Below, piece by piece: positions 40,844 to 50,101 of a stretch of 57,834 nucleotides of DNA; position 1 is the stretch's first letter, and each line of letters begins with the position of its first letter. The notes below the pieces were generated by a model. That model made no database searches. It saw only the letters and a program-made list of their open reading frames with translations, and was not told the origin of the DNA. The DNA comes from Spirosoma sp. 48-14 (lineage in GTDB: Bacteria > Bacteroidota > Bacteroidia > Cytophagales > Spirosomataceae). The translations under genes and the position numbers were made by a program. The stretch covers positions 264,578 to 322,411 of the forward strand of contig NZ_MKUD01000009.1 of the NCBI RefSeq assembly GCF_001898575.1, written 5' to 3'.

Positions 40844-42268
40844 ATGAATAACTTAATCAAGAGGAGTATTGGCCAATTCTGTTTACTCCTTAGCCTTGTT
40901 TATACACTAAAAGCACAGCCTACTCAAGCCGTGCTAACTAGCCAGCAACTGGCTACTACCTGGGCCGACATGACGGTACGTATTATGACCAAAGCGCCGA
41001 AAAATACGCCGACTTACGGTTCCAGGGCTATCGGTTATTTAGGGCTTTGCATGTACGAAACCGTTGTTTATTCTTCCAAACGGCATAAATCCGTTATTCG
41101 GCTATTGTCAGACACGCTCTCTTTGCCCAAGCCTGTTTCGGGGCAAACGTACTATTGGGAACTTGCCCTCAACGCAGGTCAGGCCTACTTGCTAAAGGCA
41201 CTTTACGCTTACACCGAAAAAACGGGGCCTATCGATTCGCTGGAGATGGCTATTCACCAAACGTATGCCGCCCAGTTGGACCCGTCCATTGTTGATCGAT
41301 CTGAACAATTCGGCAAAGCTATAGCTAAAAAAATTTACCAGTGGTCAATCAGCGACGGCGGACACGAGGGCTACCTACGTAATTTCCCTGCCGACTACGT
41401 TCGTCCTGCTGGTACGGGCGTGTGGGTGCCCCCTCTGGTTGGCCAATCGAACACGAAAATCCCTATGCATCCTACCTGGGGTCAGAATCGCACGTTCGCT
41501 CCCCGAAACAGCCGATTACCGTTACCCAAGCCCCTTGTCTATTCAACAGATACCAGCAGCCAATACTACCAGCAGTATAAAGAAGTATTTGATCGTAAAA
41601 AGTCGCTCAGTCCAACCGATCAGGCCATTGTGATGTGGTGGGGCGACGACCCTACAGAGACTTGCTCCCCTCCCGGCCATTCGTACAATCTGGCAACCAT
41701 TGCGATTCGAAATAGTAATGTCGATTTAGTGAAAGCCTGCGAGACCTATGCACGGGTAGGCATGGCCGTGGCCGATGCCTTTATCTGCTGTTGGAAAACC
41801 AAATTCACGTATATGGTAGAACGCCCCTCTTCGTTCATACACACCACTATTTCGCCAGACAAAAACAAGAAACCCTGGTTACCCTTCTTTCTGGAACCGC
41901 CCTTTCCTTCTTTCTATTCGGGCCACGCAGTTCAGTCAGCCGCTACAGCCACCGTTTTGACGGAACTTTACGGCGATGCATTTTCCTTCACCGATAATAC
42001 CCATACGAACCGGGCACCCTACACCTACTATTCAGAGGAAATGATTCTGGTTAAGTCGGCCTCGGCTCAGCAACCTTACTATTATCCCAGCCTGACCACA
42101 CATACGCTCCCTTATGAAGTTCGCCACTACCGCTCCTTCTGGGAGGCAGCTCTGGAATGTGCTAACTCCCGGCTGATGGGCGGGATTCATACCCGTCATG
42201 ATAATGAAGTTGGCCTCTCGGAAGGGAAAAAGATTGGACAGAACATTAACGCACTTCGCTGGCATTGA
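40844..42268 (+). CDS. PAP2-superfamily, vanadium haloperoxidase-like protein, second copy
   Basis: A 474-residue exported protein starting MNNLIKRSIGQF with a signal peptide ending near LKAQP; no lipobox. The motifs are KFTYMVERP (K-x6-RP), FYSGHAVQS (YSGH where the other copy has PSGH), and SRLMGGIHTRHD. It carries an insertion of roughly 40 residues before the last motif (about 395-435), including ASAQQPYYYPSLTTH. It is related to but clearly diverged from the 32004 protein, and is likewise near an HSPPPE gene. Confidence 0.85.
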   Translation: MNNLIKRSIGQFCLLLSLVYTLKAQPTQAVLTSQQLATTWADMTVRIMTKAPKNTPTYGSRAIGYLGLCMYETVVYSSKRHKSVIRLLSDTLSLPKPVSGQTYYWELALNAGQAYLLKALYAYTEKTGPIDSLEMAIHQTYAAQLDPSIVDRSEQFGKAIAKKIYQWSISDGGHEGYLRNFPADYVRPAGTGVWVPPLVGQSNTKIPMHPTWGQNRTFAPRNSRLPLPKPLVYSTDTSSQYYQQYKEVFDRKKSLSPTDQAIVMWWGDDPTETCSPPGHSYNLATIAIRNSNVDLVKACETYARVGMAVADAFICCWKTKFTYMVERPSSFIHTTISPDKNKKPWLPFFLEPPFPSFYSGHAVQSAATATVLTELYGDAFSFTDNTHTNRAPYTYYSEEMILVKSASAQQPYYYPSLTTHTLPYEVRHYRSFWEAALECANSRLMGGIHTRHDNEVGLSEGKKIGQNINALRWH

Positions 42269-42314
42269 CAATAAACCTGTAGCTCATTTACATCGCATCG
42301 GGTCTTTGCAGCAC

Positions 42315-42578
42315 CTAAGGGGTTGGTTTAGCCCGATCCGTTTCGATATACTGACCGTCGTTACCAAACACAGCGACTACCGGCTTGCCATCAAACACAA
42401 AATGGGCGTAGGAATAATCGGCATTACGCGTCCATTTGACAGAGTCTACCTGACCAAATTTTTTGACAAATGCTTTCTCAACCGTTTCATTAGGCTCTTT
42501 GGTAGCTGCACAGGCGATAAGAAACCCACCCAATGCAAGGGGAATAACACCTTTCGTAATCCGCTTCATAGCATTCAT
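42315..42578 (-). CDS. Small PepSY-like lipoprotein
   Basis: An 87-residue lipoprotein (GGFLIACAA lipobox), then one short domain: VEKAFVKKFGQVDSVKWTRNADYSYAHFVFDGKPVVAVF. This pattern fits the PepSY-like (DUF2874) beta-alpha units of Bacteroidota, normally found in two copies. Here only one is present. The start may also be the Met at codon 4. Confidence 0.75.
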   Translation of the reverse strand: MNAMKRITKGVIPLALGGFLIACAATKEPNETVEKAFVKKFGQVDSVKWTRNADYSYAHFVFDGKPVVAVFGNDGQYIETDRAKPTP

Positions 42579-42632
42579 GATTTAAGTAAAAATAGTTTAT
42601 TGACAGAATAGCACGTGGGTTAGGGTCAGGAC

Positions 42633-43754
42633 CTATGAATCCAGTTTCCACCAGCCGTACACGTCTTTGTACACCACAATGGCACCCTGATCGTCAACGT
42701 CGAGCAGATTGTAGGTTACAATCACTGGAATCGGTTTTGGGATAGTGACGGTTTTAGGCTGCGTCTGCTTCTGACAGGTCGTCAGGAATGAACGAGCAAA
42801 ATGGGGTTTGCCCAGCACCAGATTAGCCAGTTCAACAGGTTTTTCGACCCGGATGCAGCCGTGGCTCAACGTCCGCTTGTCATGAGTAAACAGGGTACGT
42901 TGATTGGTATCGTGCAGGTAAATGTCGTACGGGTCGTTTACATTGAATTTCAGAATGCCAAGCGCATTGTCGCAGCCAGTCGATTGCCGAAGCCGATGCG
43001 GAAATGTTTTGACCGTATAGGCCGACCAGTTTACCGACTCCGGCGAAACAATTGCTCCTGTTCCGTCGATGATTTGTAGATTCATGGCAGCTAGTGTCGC
43101 TGCCGGATTTTTCCAGATTTTTGGCAGTAATTCGTTTATCGCTATTGAATGTGGCACATTCCAGTAAGGATAGGTAACCAGCCCTGTAATTTGCGCATTG
43201 AACAAAGGGGTAGGCGTGCCTGGTTTTCCGACAATTACCCGACTACTTAGCTGTATAGTCCCATCCTGATCAAGCACGCGTAACGTAGCCGACGGGATAT
43301 TGACAATCACGCGTTTATCAGCCGGAAACCGATTAAGCCATCGGTAGAAATTCAGTGTGGTTTTGACCTGCTCAATCGTCAGAGAATCGGCCATATAATC
43401 GTCGACCAGGCAACGTATACAATAAGCCTTAAGTTGTCGATAAGCAGGGTCATGCGACTCCATCGAATCCAGTAGTGGGCACCAGTCAGCGCCTGTCAGG
43501 AACAAATCTGTGAGTTGATTAATACGAGCGGTATCCACTCGCTCTTTTAACCCCTGATAACCCAGCCGTGCATGAGGCTTCCCATACACGATCTGCATAA
43601 AACAGGATCGCAAACAGGTAGCAGTGGGCGTATCACATGGCTCTTCTACACCAATTTCACCAACATATTGTCGTAACCTGGCCCAGTCGGCGGGCTGTTG
43701 GGCAAAAGCGGAGAGAGGCAAGCAGAGCAGTATGATTATCAGTCGGTTCAGCAT
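42633..43754 (-). CDS. L,D-transpeptidase (YkuD domain), secreted
   Basis: A 373-residue protein with signal peptide (LIIILLCLPLSAFAQ). Helical N-terminal part with many cysteines (EEPCDTPTATCLRSC, YCIRCLVDDY). The YkuD domain starts at about residue 148 (VIVNIPSATLRVLDQDG). Catalytic motif: LSHGCIRVEKP. The position and substrate-loop layout resemble the YcbB group. The family makes 3-3 cross-links in peptidoglycan or attaches proteins to it in the periplasm. Confidence 0.9.
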   Translation of the reverse strand: MLNRLIIILLCLPLSAFAQQPADWARLRQYVGEIGVEEPCDTPTATCLRSCFMQIVYGKPHARLGYQGLKERVDTARINQLTDLFLTGADWCPLLDSMESHDPAYRQLKAYCIRCLVDDYMADSLTIEQVKTTLNFYRWLNRFPADKRVIVNIPSATLRVLDQDGTIQLSSRVIVGKPGTPTPLFNAQITGLVTYPYWNVPHSIAINELLPKIWKNPAATLAAMNLQIIDGTGAIVSPESVNWSAYTVKTFPHRLRQSTGCDNALGILKFNVNDPYDIYLHDTNQRTLFTHDKRTLSHGCIRVEKPVELANLVLGKPHFARSFLTTCQKQTQPKTVTIPKPIPVIVTYNLLDVDDQGAIVVYKDVYGWWKLDS

Positions 43755-43933
43755 ACTAAGTGGTTGTAATGACGACCCAAAACTGCACGTATTTTGTTGT
43801 CTTGATCCTGATGAATATCAGCCCCTGTTTTGAAACTAGTCAATCGTTTTCTTGACGTATATCATAGAAGGTGCCGATAAAAAGGGGTATTTTTGACTCA
43901 GAATACGTTTTCGACACCTACTCTTTGTGAACC

Positions 43934-44179
43934 ATGACATTCGAACCTGCTTCTCAAATTCTGGCTTTTGTTTTGCCCATGTCGTTCCTTCGGTGTAACC
44001 TGACGTTCAGCAAGCGGAATGGTATTGAGGAAGACATACACATACCTGTTCAGCCAACCAGTAAGTCCAGATACGTGGTACCGACGGATAAACTGGCGAA
44101 GGGTCTTTGGCGAGTATACCTCGAATGGTCGGACGGACGGAGGCAGTACCACGACGAACAGGAAATCAGTATTGTCTAA
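43934..44179 (+). CDS. Small hypothetical protein
   Basis: An 81-residue protein, beta-rich. Its second half (YVVPTDKLAKGLWRVYLEWS, DGRRQYHDEQEISI) resembles the end of FixH-like domains, but the protein is too short and lacks the membrane helix of FixH. Function unknown. Confidence 0.5.
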   Translation: MTFEPASQILAFVLPMSFLRCNLTFSKRNGIEEDIHIPVQPTSKSRYVVPTDKLAKGLWRVYLEWSDGRRQYHDEQEISIV

Positions 44180-44248
44180 TCAACAGGCCAGCCAGGGGTG
44201 CGTACTACAGGAATCTACGCAATAAGTCAATCGGAAGGCCCTAAACGC

Positions 44249-44273
44249 AAAAAGCCGCTTCCGTAGAAGCGGC
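44249..44273 (-). terminator. Intrinsic terminator after the Hsp20-like gene
   Basis: Leftward GCCGCTTC-loop-GAAGCGGC (44254-44273) followed by TTTTT (44253-44249). Confidence 0.8.
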
Positions 44274-44335
44274 CGAACTCATCTATAGGCAACAGAACCA
44301 TATCTGGGTTCCGGAAGAGATTCTGAGTAGTTTGC

Positions 44336-44740
44336 TTAAAACAAGTTTTTTATATCGATCCGACGGTGCATCTGCTCTTCGTCTTTGAAAGGCAGCATAA
44401 CCATTACCCGACCCTGTTCGTGAATAGCTTCTATTTGGTCAGCATCAACAAAGGATGGGATGTCCAGAACCCGAAGGAACATCGGTACGGCCAGTCGCTG
44501 GCTGATACCCTCTTCCTGGTGCTCACTTGTGCCAACTAGTAAGGTATAGAGAACGAGTTTACTGCCCTCAACCAGCACATTAAACGAGTTGGCCTTTACA
44601 CCAGGAGCTGACAAGGTAATAACCAGGCGTTCATCTTCCCGCTCTACGTTCATAGTGGTCTGACTAGATCCACCATAAAGGGTATTCAGCAAGTCGATCT
44701 GCCCGCCTGTTCCCTGAAACACGTTTTCTATCGCTTTCAT
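44336..44740 (-). CDS. Small heat shock protein, Hsp20/alpha-crystallin-like
   Basis: A 134-residue protein. A central alpha-crystallin-like beta sandwich is visible (TTMNVEREDERLVITLSAPG, FNVLVEGSKLVLYTLLV, LRVLDIPSFVDADQIEAIHE, GRVMVMLPF). The usual C-terminal I-x-I appears as RRIDIKNL. Short N-terminal arm. It is a cytosolic ATP-independent holdase. The AxxxxGxL consensus is replaced by EQGRVMVMLP, so it is a diverged member. Confidence 0.78.
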   Translation of the reverse strand: MKAIENVFQGTGGQIDLLNTLYGGSSQTTMNVEREDERLVITLSAPGVKANSFNVLVEGSKLVLYTLLVGTSEHQEEGISQRLAVPMFLRVLDIPSFVDADQIEAIHEQGRVMVMLPFKDEEQMHRRIDIKNLF

Positions 44741-45006
44741 AGTGGTGTTGTTTACTGTTCAATTACTATCTTATAGACAAACCCCGTGCCTAAAGGTTTA
44801 TTCCGACTTTTTCGGCCAGTATGACAGGTGAAATCATTGAAAATTTGCCTAAAAAATGCCTTTTTGACACGTTCAAGTGGCTTTATGCCAATTCTTTATC
44901 GTTACTTACGCTTTTCTAGACTGTTGCGATTTCTGGGCTTTCTGTGGAAAGTCGGCCACACCACAATATCCATTTGTTGATATACGGAAAGCTATAGTTC
45001 GTGCTG

Positions 45007-45014
45007 TATCTTTG
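45007..45014 (+). promoter_or_regulatory. -7 promoter element of hemC, almost no leader
   Basis: TATCTTTG matches TAnnTTTG and ends 6 nt before the hemC ATG (45021). Transcription would start at or within two bases of the start codon, suggesting a leaderless mRNA. Confidence 0.5.
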
Positions 45015-45020
45015 TGAATC

Positions 45021-45947
45021 ATGCATATTCGAATAGGAACCCGAAGTAGTCGCCTGGCCCTTTGGCAGGCCGAGCATATTCAAACGCTGCTTCAACAGGG
45101 AGGCTTATCCTCCGAACTGGTATTGATTGAAACGAAAGGAGATCTGGTGCTCGACCGATCGCTCGCCAAAATTGGCAGTAAAGGCGTTTTTACACAGGAG
45201 CTGGAAGACCAGCTTCGTGATGGCAGCATCGATATTGCGGTTCATAGTGCCAAAGATTTACCCTCTAGTTTACCTGCCGATCTGGCCATTATTGCTTTTA
45301 CCGAACGCGAACAGGCCAGTGATGTACTTGTCAGTCGGAACAAATCGCTGTCGTTAAGCAGCGGACAGCCCTTCCGTATCGGAACCTCATCCACGCGCCG
45401 GGTGGCCATGCTTAAACACTATTGCCCCCATCTGACTACGGTTGAGATGCGTGGAAATCTGCAAACGCGTATCCGTAAGCTCGACGAAGGCCAATGCGAT
45501 GCCCTGCTGCTAGCCTATGCGGGTGTACATCGGATGGGATACGACGACCTGATTGCCGAACAGTTGCCCCTATCTGAGTTTGTACCCGCCGTAGGCCAGG
45601 GAACCATTGCGATCGAAGCTGCTACAGCACTAGACCCATTGGTGAGTGAAGCCATTACGCAGCGTATCAATCATGCACCGACAGCAGCCTGCCTACGCGC
45701 CGAACGCGCTTTTCTGGCCCGGCTGGAAGGGGGCTGTAGTATTCCCTCCTTTGCGCTGGCGCACTGGACATCCGACCAAACCATCACCCTTACAGGCGGA
45801 CTCGTCAGCCTGGACGGGAGCCAGTTACTCCGCGAAACTTTTACAGGCTCTCCAGCCGAAGCGTCGGCAATTGGCCATTCGTTGGCCGAAGCCATTCTGG
45901 AGCGAGGGGGCGATGTGATTTTACAGCAAATCCGCCAACAACTATGA
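45021..45947 (+). CDS. hemC: Porphobilinogen deaminase (hydroxymethylbilane synthase)
   Basis: A 308-residue enzyme of full length. MHIRIGTRSSRLALWQAEHI is the family start. The active Asp lies in DIAVHSAKDLPSSLP. Arg-rich substrate sites are RIGTSSTRR and EMRGNLQTRIRKL. Cys in LEGGCSIPSFA carries the dipyrromethane cofactor. It joins four porphobilinogens in heme synthesis. The stop overlaps the GNAT ATG by 4 bp. Confidence 0.97.
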   Translation: MHIRIGTRSSRLALWQAEHIQTLLQQGGLSSELVLIETKGDLVLDRSLAKIGSKGVFTQELEDQLRDGSIDIAVHSAKDLPSSLPADLAIIAFTEREQASDVLVSRNKSLSLSSGQPFRIGTSSTRRVAMLKHYCPHLTTVEMRGNLQTRIRKLDEGQCDALLLAYAGVHRMGYDDLIAEQLPLSEFVPAVGQGTIAIEAATALDPLVSEAITQRINHAPTAACLRAERAFLARLEGGCSIPSFALAHWTSDQTITLTGGLVSLDGSQLLRETFTGSPAEASAIGHSLAEAILERGGDVILQQIRQQL

Positions 45948-46381
45948 CGATTAAGATTGCCACTACCGACGCCGAAATTGAACGGTGTATTCCTGCCATG
46001 CTGGCTCTGCGTTCGCACCTGACTCCAGCCGAGGCATTCGACCGGATTCGTTCCCAACAGCAAACGGATGGATTTGTTCTTGCCTATATCGATACCGGCA
46101 ATCCTGATGAGCCCATCCCGGCCGTCACGGGCTATCGCTACCTGAATTTCCTGTACAGCGGCAAAACGCTCTACATCGACGACCTGTCGACTCTGCCCGA
46201 AGCGCGTGGAAAAGGATACGCCAGTGCCCTCGTTGATTTCATTATCGATCAGGCCCGGCAAGCGGGTTGTCAATGCGTTTCGCTCGATTCAGGACAGAAT
46301 CCGGCTCGGTACGATGCCCATCGGCTCTACCTGAACAAACGGTTCAACATAGTCAGCCATCATTTCAAACTGGACCTTTAG
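45944..46381 (+). CDS. GNAT-family N-acetyltransferase
   Basis: A 145-residue protein. The acetyl-CoA motif reads YIDDLSTLPEARGKGYASALVDFI (R/Q-x2-G-x-G/A), followed by GCQCVSLDSGQNPARYDAHRLY. Substrate unknown. It is translationally coupled to hemC through the ATGA overlap. Confidence 0.9.
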   Translation: MTIKIATTDAEIERCIPAMLALRSHLTPAEAFDRIRSQQQTDGFVLAYIDTGNPDEPIPAVTGYRYLNFLYSGKTLYIDDLSTLPEARGKGYASALVDFIIDQARQAGCQCVSLDSGQNPARYDAHRLYLNKRFNIVSHHFKLDL

Positions 46382-46384
46382 GTG

Positions 46385-46449
46385 AATGAATAATGTAGAA
46401 TGAATAATACATAAGTAGCCTGGCAGTTTTTCATTTTACATTATCCATT
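46385..46449. repeat. Imperfect 20-bp inverted repeat of AATGAATAATG type
   Basis: Arms 46385-46404 and 46430-46449 pair with two mismatches. The left arm sits in a direct repetition of GAATGAATAAT. It is AT-rich and located between the GNAT and permease genes. It probably is a dispersed palindrome and may end the hemC transcript. Confidence 0.6.
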
Positions 46450-46473
46450 GTTCATTATCCAATAACTTTCGCC

Positions 46474-47700
46474 ATGAATCTTTTCCGAATTAGTTGGAGT
46501 AATCTGCGAGACAAGCCTTTAAGCAGCTTTCTAAGCGGCCTGTTGATGACATTTGGTATTACGATTATCTCGCTTTTGTTGCTACTCAACAAACAGCTGG
46601 ATGATCAGTTTCGGAAAAATATTCGGGGCATCGACATGGTGCTGGGTGCGAAAGGCAGCCCCTTACAATTGATTCTATCCAGTATTTATCAGATCGACTC
46701 GCCCGTTGGTAATATCCCCCTCGATGAGGCAGAGCGGCTTTCCCGTAATCCGATGATCAAAACGGCCATTCCACTGGCTATGGGCGATAACTACCGCTCA
46801 TTTCGGATCATAGGTACCAACAAAAAATACCTCGATCATTTTGGTGCCACGGTGGGTCAGGGGAAATTATTTCAGAATGATCTGGAAGTAGTCATTGGTC
46901 CTCGCGTAGCTGATGTGACGGGCTTAAAAATCGGGGATACCTTTGCCAGTTCGCATGGACTGGATAAAGACGGCGAAGAGCACGGCGACTCCAAATACAA
47001 GGTTGTCGGTATCCTCACACCAACCAACACAGTTACCGACCAACTCATCCTGACCCCTGTATCGAGTGTATGGGCCATTCACGCCCATCATGACGAGCAT
47101 CACGACGAAGGGGGAGCGCATGAGGCTGGTGAAGAGCACGAGGAACACGAGGAGGAGCCCCGCGAAATCACCAGCATGCTCATCAAGTTCCGGAATCCCA
47201 TGGGAATGATGCTGGCTCGGGGCATCAATAGCAACTCCAAACTTCAGGCAGCCTTACCGAACATTGAAATCAATCGACTTTTTTCACTGCTGGGCATAGG
47301 TGTCGAAACCCTGCGCGGACTGGCTATTGTGATTATGCTGATTTCGGGTATTAGCGTATTTGTATCGCTCTATAACTCATTGAAAGAACGGCGCTACGAA
47401 ATGGCGCTCATGCTATCGATGGGTGCCACACGCGCTCAGTTGTTTGGCATGCTCTTGCTGGAAGGTATTGTACTGGCGCTGATCGGTTTTGTGCTGGGGC
47501 TGTTACTTAGCCGTGTTGGGCTGTGGTTATTCTCGGGAACCGTTTCGGATGAGTATCACTATAATCTGGCGGCTTTTGGCATTCTGCCCGAAGAGTGGGC
47601 ACTTCTGGGCATTGCTCTACTCATTGGCATTTTGGCCGCTGCCTTGCCTGCTCTGGGCGTTTACCGGATGAACATCTCCCGTACGCTGGCGGAAGAATAA
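46474..47700 (+). CDS. FtsX/MacB-type ABC transporter permease with His/Glu-rich loop
   Basis: A 408-residue inner-membrane protein: one N-terminal helix (FLSGLLMTFGITIISLLLLL), a periplasmic MacB_PCD domain, then the FtsX core with three helices (GLAIVIMLISGISVFVSLY, LFGMLLLEGIVLALIGFVLGLL, LLGIALLIGILAAALPALGVY). Residues 202-232 of the periplasmic part are rich in His, Asp and Glu (HAHHDEHHDEGGAHE), a likely metal-binding loop. No ATPase subunit gene is next to it, so its partner is encoded elsewhere. It probably moves lipid, lipoprotein or metal-related cargo, which is inference. Confidence 0.88.
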   Translation: MNLFRISWSNLRDKPLSSFLSGLLMTFGITIISLLLLLNKQLDDQFRKNIRGIDMVLGAKGSPLQLILSSIYQIDSPVGNIPLDEAERLSRNPMIKTAIPLAMGDNYRSFRIIGTNKKYLDHFGATVGQGKLFQNDLEVVIGPRVADVTGLKIGDTFASSHGLDKDGEEHGDSKYKVVGILTPTNTVTDQLILTPVSSVWAIHAHHDEHHDEGGAHEAGEEHEEHEEEPREITSMLIKFRNPMGMMLARGINSNSKLQAALPNIEINRLFSLLGIGVETLRGLAIVIMLISGISVFVSLYNSLKERRYEMALMLSMGATRAQLFGMLLLEGIVLALIGFVLGLLLSRVGLWLFSGTVSDEYHYNLAAFGILPEEWALLGIALLIGILAAALPALGVYRMNISRTLAEE

Positions 47701-47705
47701 AAGCA

Positions 47706-47739
47706 ATTCGGGGGTTGACGATATCGTCAACCCCCGAAT
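47706..47739. terminator. Perfect 34-bp palindrome after the permease gene
   Basis: ATTCGGGGGTTGACGAT (47706-47722) joins its inverse directly with no spacer. It is 6 bp past the stop. It lacks a clear T run, so termination is likely but not certain; it could also bind a protein. Confidence 0.6.
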
Positions 47740-47817
47740 GATGCATTTCAATTATGTGACGCTAAAAACCACAATCTGGAGCCAGCTCACGCGAGTTTTC
47801 TCCTGATTTAGAATCCA

Positions 47818-49992
47818 CTAGTACTTATTAATAATCGAATCTGGCAGCACTTTCACATCAATACCATACGCTTTCAGTAAGTTAGCGCGGTTGTTCTGCC
47901 CATCCACATAAGCCGGGTTTACAACCATCGAGCGATTGTAATAGTACGACGCCAGCTCTAGTTTTTGCCGATTATTTTGCGCCTGAGCTTCGCCCTGATA
48001 AATTACCCCCAGGTTATTATAAGCGGGTGCATATGCGTTGGCCGCCCGAATAGTTTGCTTGTAATAATACTTGGCCGAATCGACGTTGGGCGTAATTTTC
48101 TGGAAAACATACGCCATCGAGAAATAGGCTTCCCCAAAGTTCGGATAGATACGGGTCGACTCCTGCAAATGGTCAAGTGCCCAACGGCCATGTACATTCG
48201 CGTGGGCGATATTGGTGTCGATCAACGTCTGCGCTTTCTTGATCTGTTCAGGTGTTGGTTTAGGCTTGATTGCATTGGTTGCATTCGCAATTGAATCCGC
48301 TTTGGCACGATCTTTCAACCCTTTCTCAATCCACTCATTCGCCACGTGTCGTTGTACCTGGCAGCTATTGGGTGCATAAGGCAGCGCCGAATTGAACAGG
48401 ATGAAATTATTCTCCCAATCGCGGTTACGTTCAACGGTTTTAAACGAATAGAGCCCAGCAACAACAGCCATCAATCCCAGCAACGGGGCATAACGAACCA
48501 ATGCCGGTTTGGCAGCAGGCTCATCCGATGCCTTGGCATCTCCCCGAACAAGGAGTTTTTGTAAGGCCCAGATCAGAATGAACGCAAAGCCCATCACGGC
48601 TGCATATGCGAAACGTTCAGCGAAGATACCACCCCGCATCCAGATAAAACCCAGACCAGGAGCCATAGTAACGAAGAACCAGAAAATGCCAAAGCCCCAT
48701 AGCGTACGCTTCATAAACCCTTTCCAGCCTAACCAGGCTAAGGCAATCAGCGACAGGAAGCCAGCCCAGGTCAGCAAATCACCTTTGCTCCCCGATGGAA
48801 TCACATTGTACGAATAGTCGTAGACAAGCGGATGTGGCAAGATCAACAACCGGATATAGTACATCAGGAATTTGAAGGTTGTCGATTTCTCGGTCTGCAA
48901 AATCTTATATGGATAGTTGGCCCAGTCGACCGGAGGGGTTCCGCTAAGGGTACCAATCATCTTTTGTTTCTGGAAGAAAAATAAAGCAGCAACAACCAGA
49001 AATGGCCATAAACTGATGAGCGACTGCCAGACATTCCGACGAGCAAACCAGTACTGCATAGCCGGAATCAGCGCCAGACTCACAATTGACGACTCTTTGG
49101 ATAGGAATGCAAAATACAGCGATACACACGCCAGCCCTACCCAACTTGCCGACAATGAGCCCATAATCAGCACCCCGACGATGCCCCCAAACGTACTCCC
49201 TGTCAGACTACTGCCAATTACCCAGCCACCGACAATGGCGAACAGGCCAAATAACCCACCAAAGAGCCAGTCGCCAACCGGCCCTTTGTACCAGAACGAC
49301 GTAGCCGATTCCAGATGCTTCCAGTACGACAGCAACATCAGCGAGATAAACAGGAAACTCAGGATTTCATCACGTCCTTTAATATTCGCTACAATCTCAG
49401 TATGGATCGGATGCGCAATAAAGACCAGTCCAATCAAAAAAGCGGTAATTGGTTGACCCGGTAGCCATTTCTGAAGCAAGGCGCCAATAGACAGCCCAGT
49501 CAGGGCGTACAAGCCAGCATTGATCATGTGGCTGATGTTCGGATTATCTTTGAAATACTCCTGCTCCATCGCAAACGTAATCAGCGACAATGGACGATAA
49601 TATCCCAGGGAGATGTTGCTGAAATGCCAGAATTCGGTACGAAGCAGATCGGGTATACCGGCCAGGCCTTTTTTAACGAATAAATTCTGACCAACGGCAG
49701 CTATATCGTCGAGCGCGTACTGGTGGCCAAAGGTGTTAACGTATAAAACGAAGCCTAACAGGGCCAAAGCCGCTACCGGCCACCAGACAACCGGACGTTT
49801 TTCGATAGGTAAATCCGATGGGTCTGGTGCTGTAGCCACTTTAGTGGTGGCTGGGCGCGTTACCGGACGCTGGACTGTCTCGTTGACACGGGTTGAGCTT
49901 GGCCGGGTAGAATTGGTTGCGGTGGTTTGAGCAGGTTTGGGTGATGCCGAACGTGGATTCTCGTAGGCAGTAGGTTGCTTCTTTTTAGCCAT
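47818..49992 (-). CDS. TMTC-like polytopic membrane protein with C-terminal TPRs
   Basis: A 724-residue protein. Residues 1-65 are a Pro/Thr/Ala-rich cytosolic segment. From residue 70 there are about 11 membrane helices. The first outer loop (YVNTFGHQYALDDIAAVGQN) carries the Asp pair characteristic of the GT-C glycosyltransferase fold, and YYRPLSLITFAME follows. Residues 590-724 are TPR-like (FGEAYFSMAYVFQKI, APAYNNLGVIYQGEAQ, ASYYYNRSMVVNPAYVDGQN). The plan matches TMTC/DUF1736-type proteins, O-mannosyltransferases in animals; the bacterial substrate is unknown. Confidence 0.85.
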   Translation of the reverse strand: MAKKKQPTAYENPRSASPKPAQTTATNSTRPSSTRVNETVQRPVTRPATTKVATAPDPSDLPIEKRPVVWWPVAALALLGFVLYVNTFGHQYALDDIAAVGQNLFVKKGLAGIPDLLRTEFWHFSNISLGYYRPLSLITFAMEQEYFKDNPNISHMINAGLYALTGLSIGALLQKWLPGQPITAFLIGLVFIAHPIHTEIVANIKGRDEILSFLFISLMLLSYWKHLESATSFWYKGPVGDWLFGGLFGLFAIVGGWVIGSSLTGSTFGGIVGVLIMGSLSASWVGLACVSLYFAFLSKESSIVSLALIPAMQYWFARRNVWQSLISLWPFLVVAALFFFQKQKMIGTLSGTPPVDWANYPYKILQTEKSTTFKFLMYYIRLLILPHPLVYDYSYNVIPSGSKGDLLTWAGFLSLIALAWLGWKGFMKRTLWGFGIFWFFVTMAPGLGFIWMRGGIFAERFAYAAVMGFAFILIWALQKLLVRGDAKASDEPAAKPALVRYAPLLGLMAVVAGLYSFKTVERNRDWENNFILFNSALPYAPNSCQVQRHVANEWIEKGLKDRAKADSIANATNAIKPKPTPEQIKKAQTLIDTNIAHANVHGRWALDHLQESTRIYPNFGEAYFSMAYVFQKITPNVDSAKYYYKQTIRAANAYAPAYNNLGVIYQGEAQAQNNRQKLELASYYYNRSMVVNPAYVDGQNNRANLLKAYGIDVKVLPDSIINKY

Positions 49993-50101
49993 GATAGCAG
50001 TTACTCATCTATTGAGGACGTATTAATTCTCTTCTGAAAATCAGACATTGACTACGTAGAGAATCACTACATTTATGGATTGATTGTAAAGTTCCGTAAG
50101 A

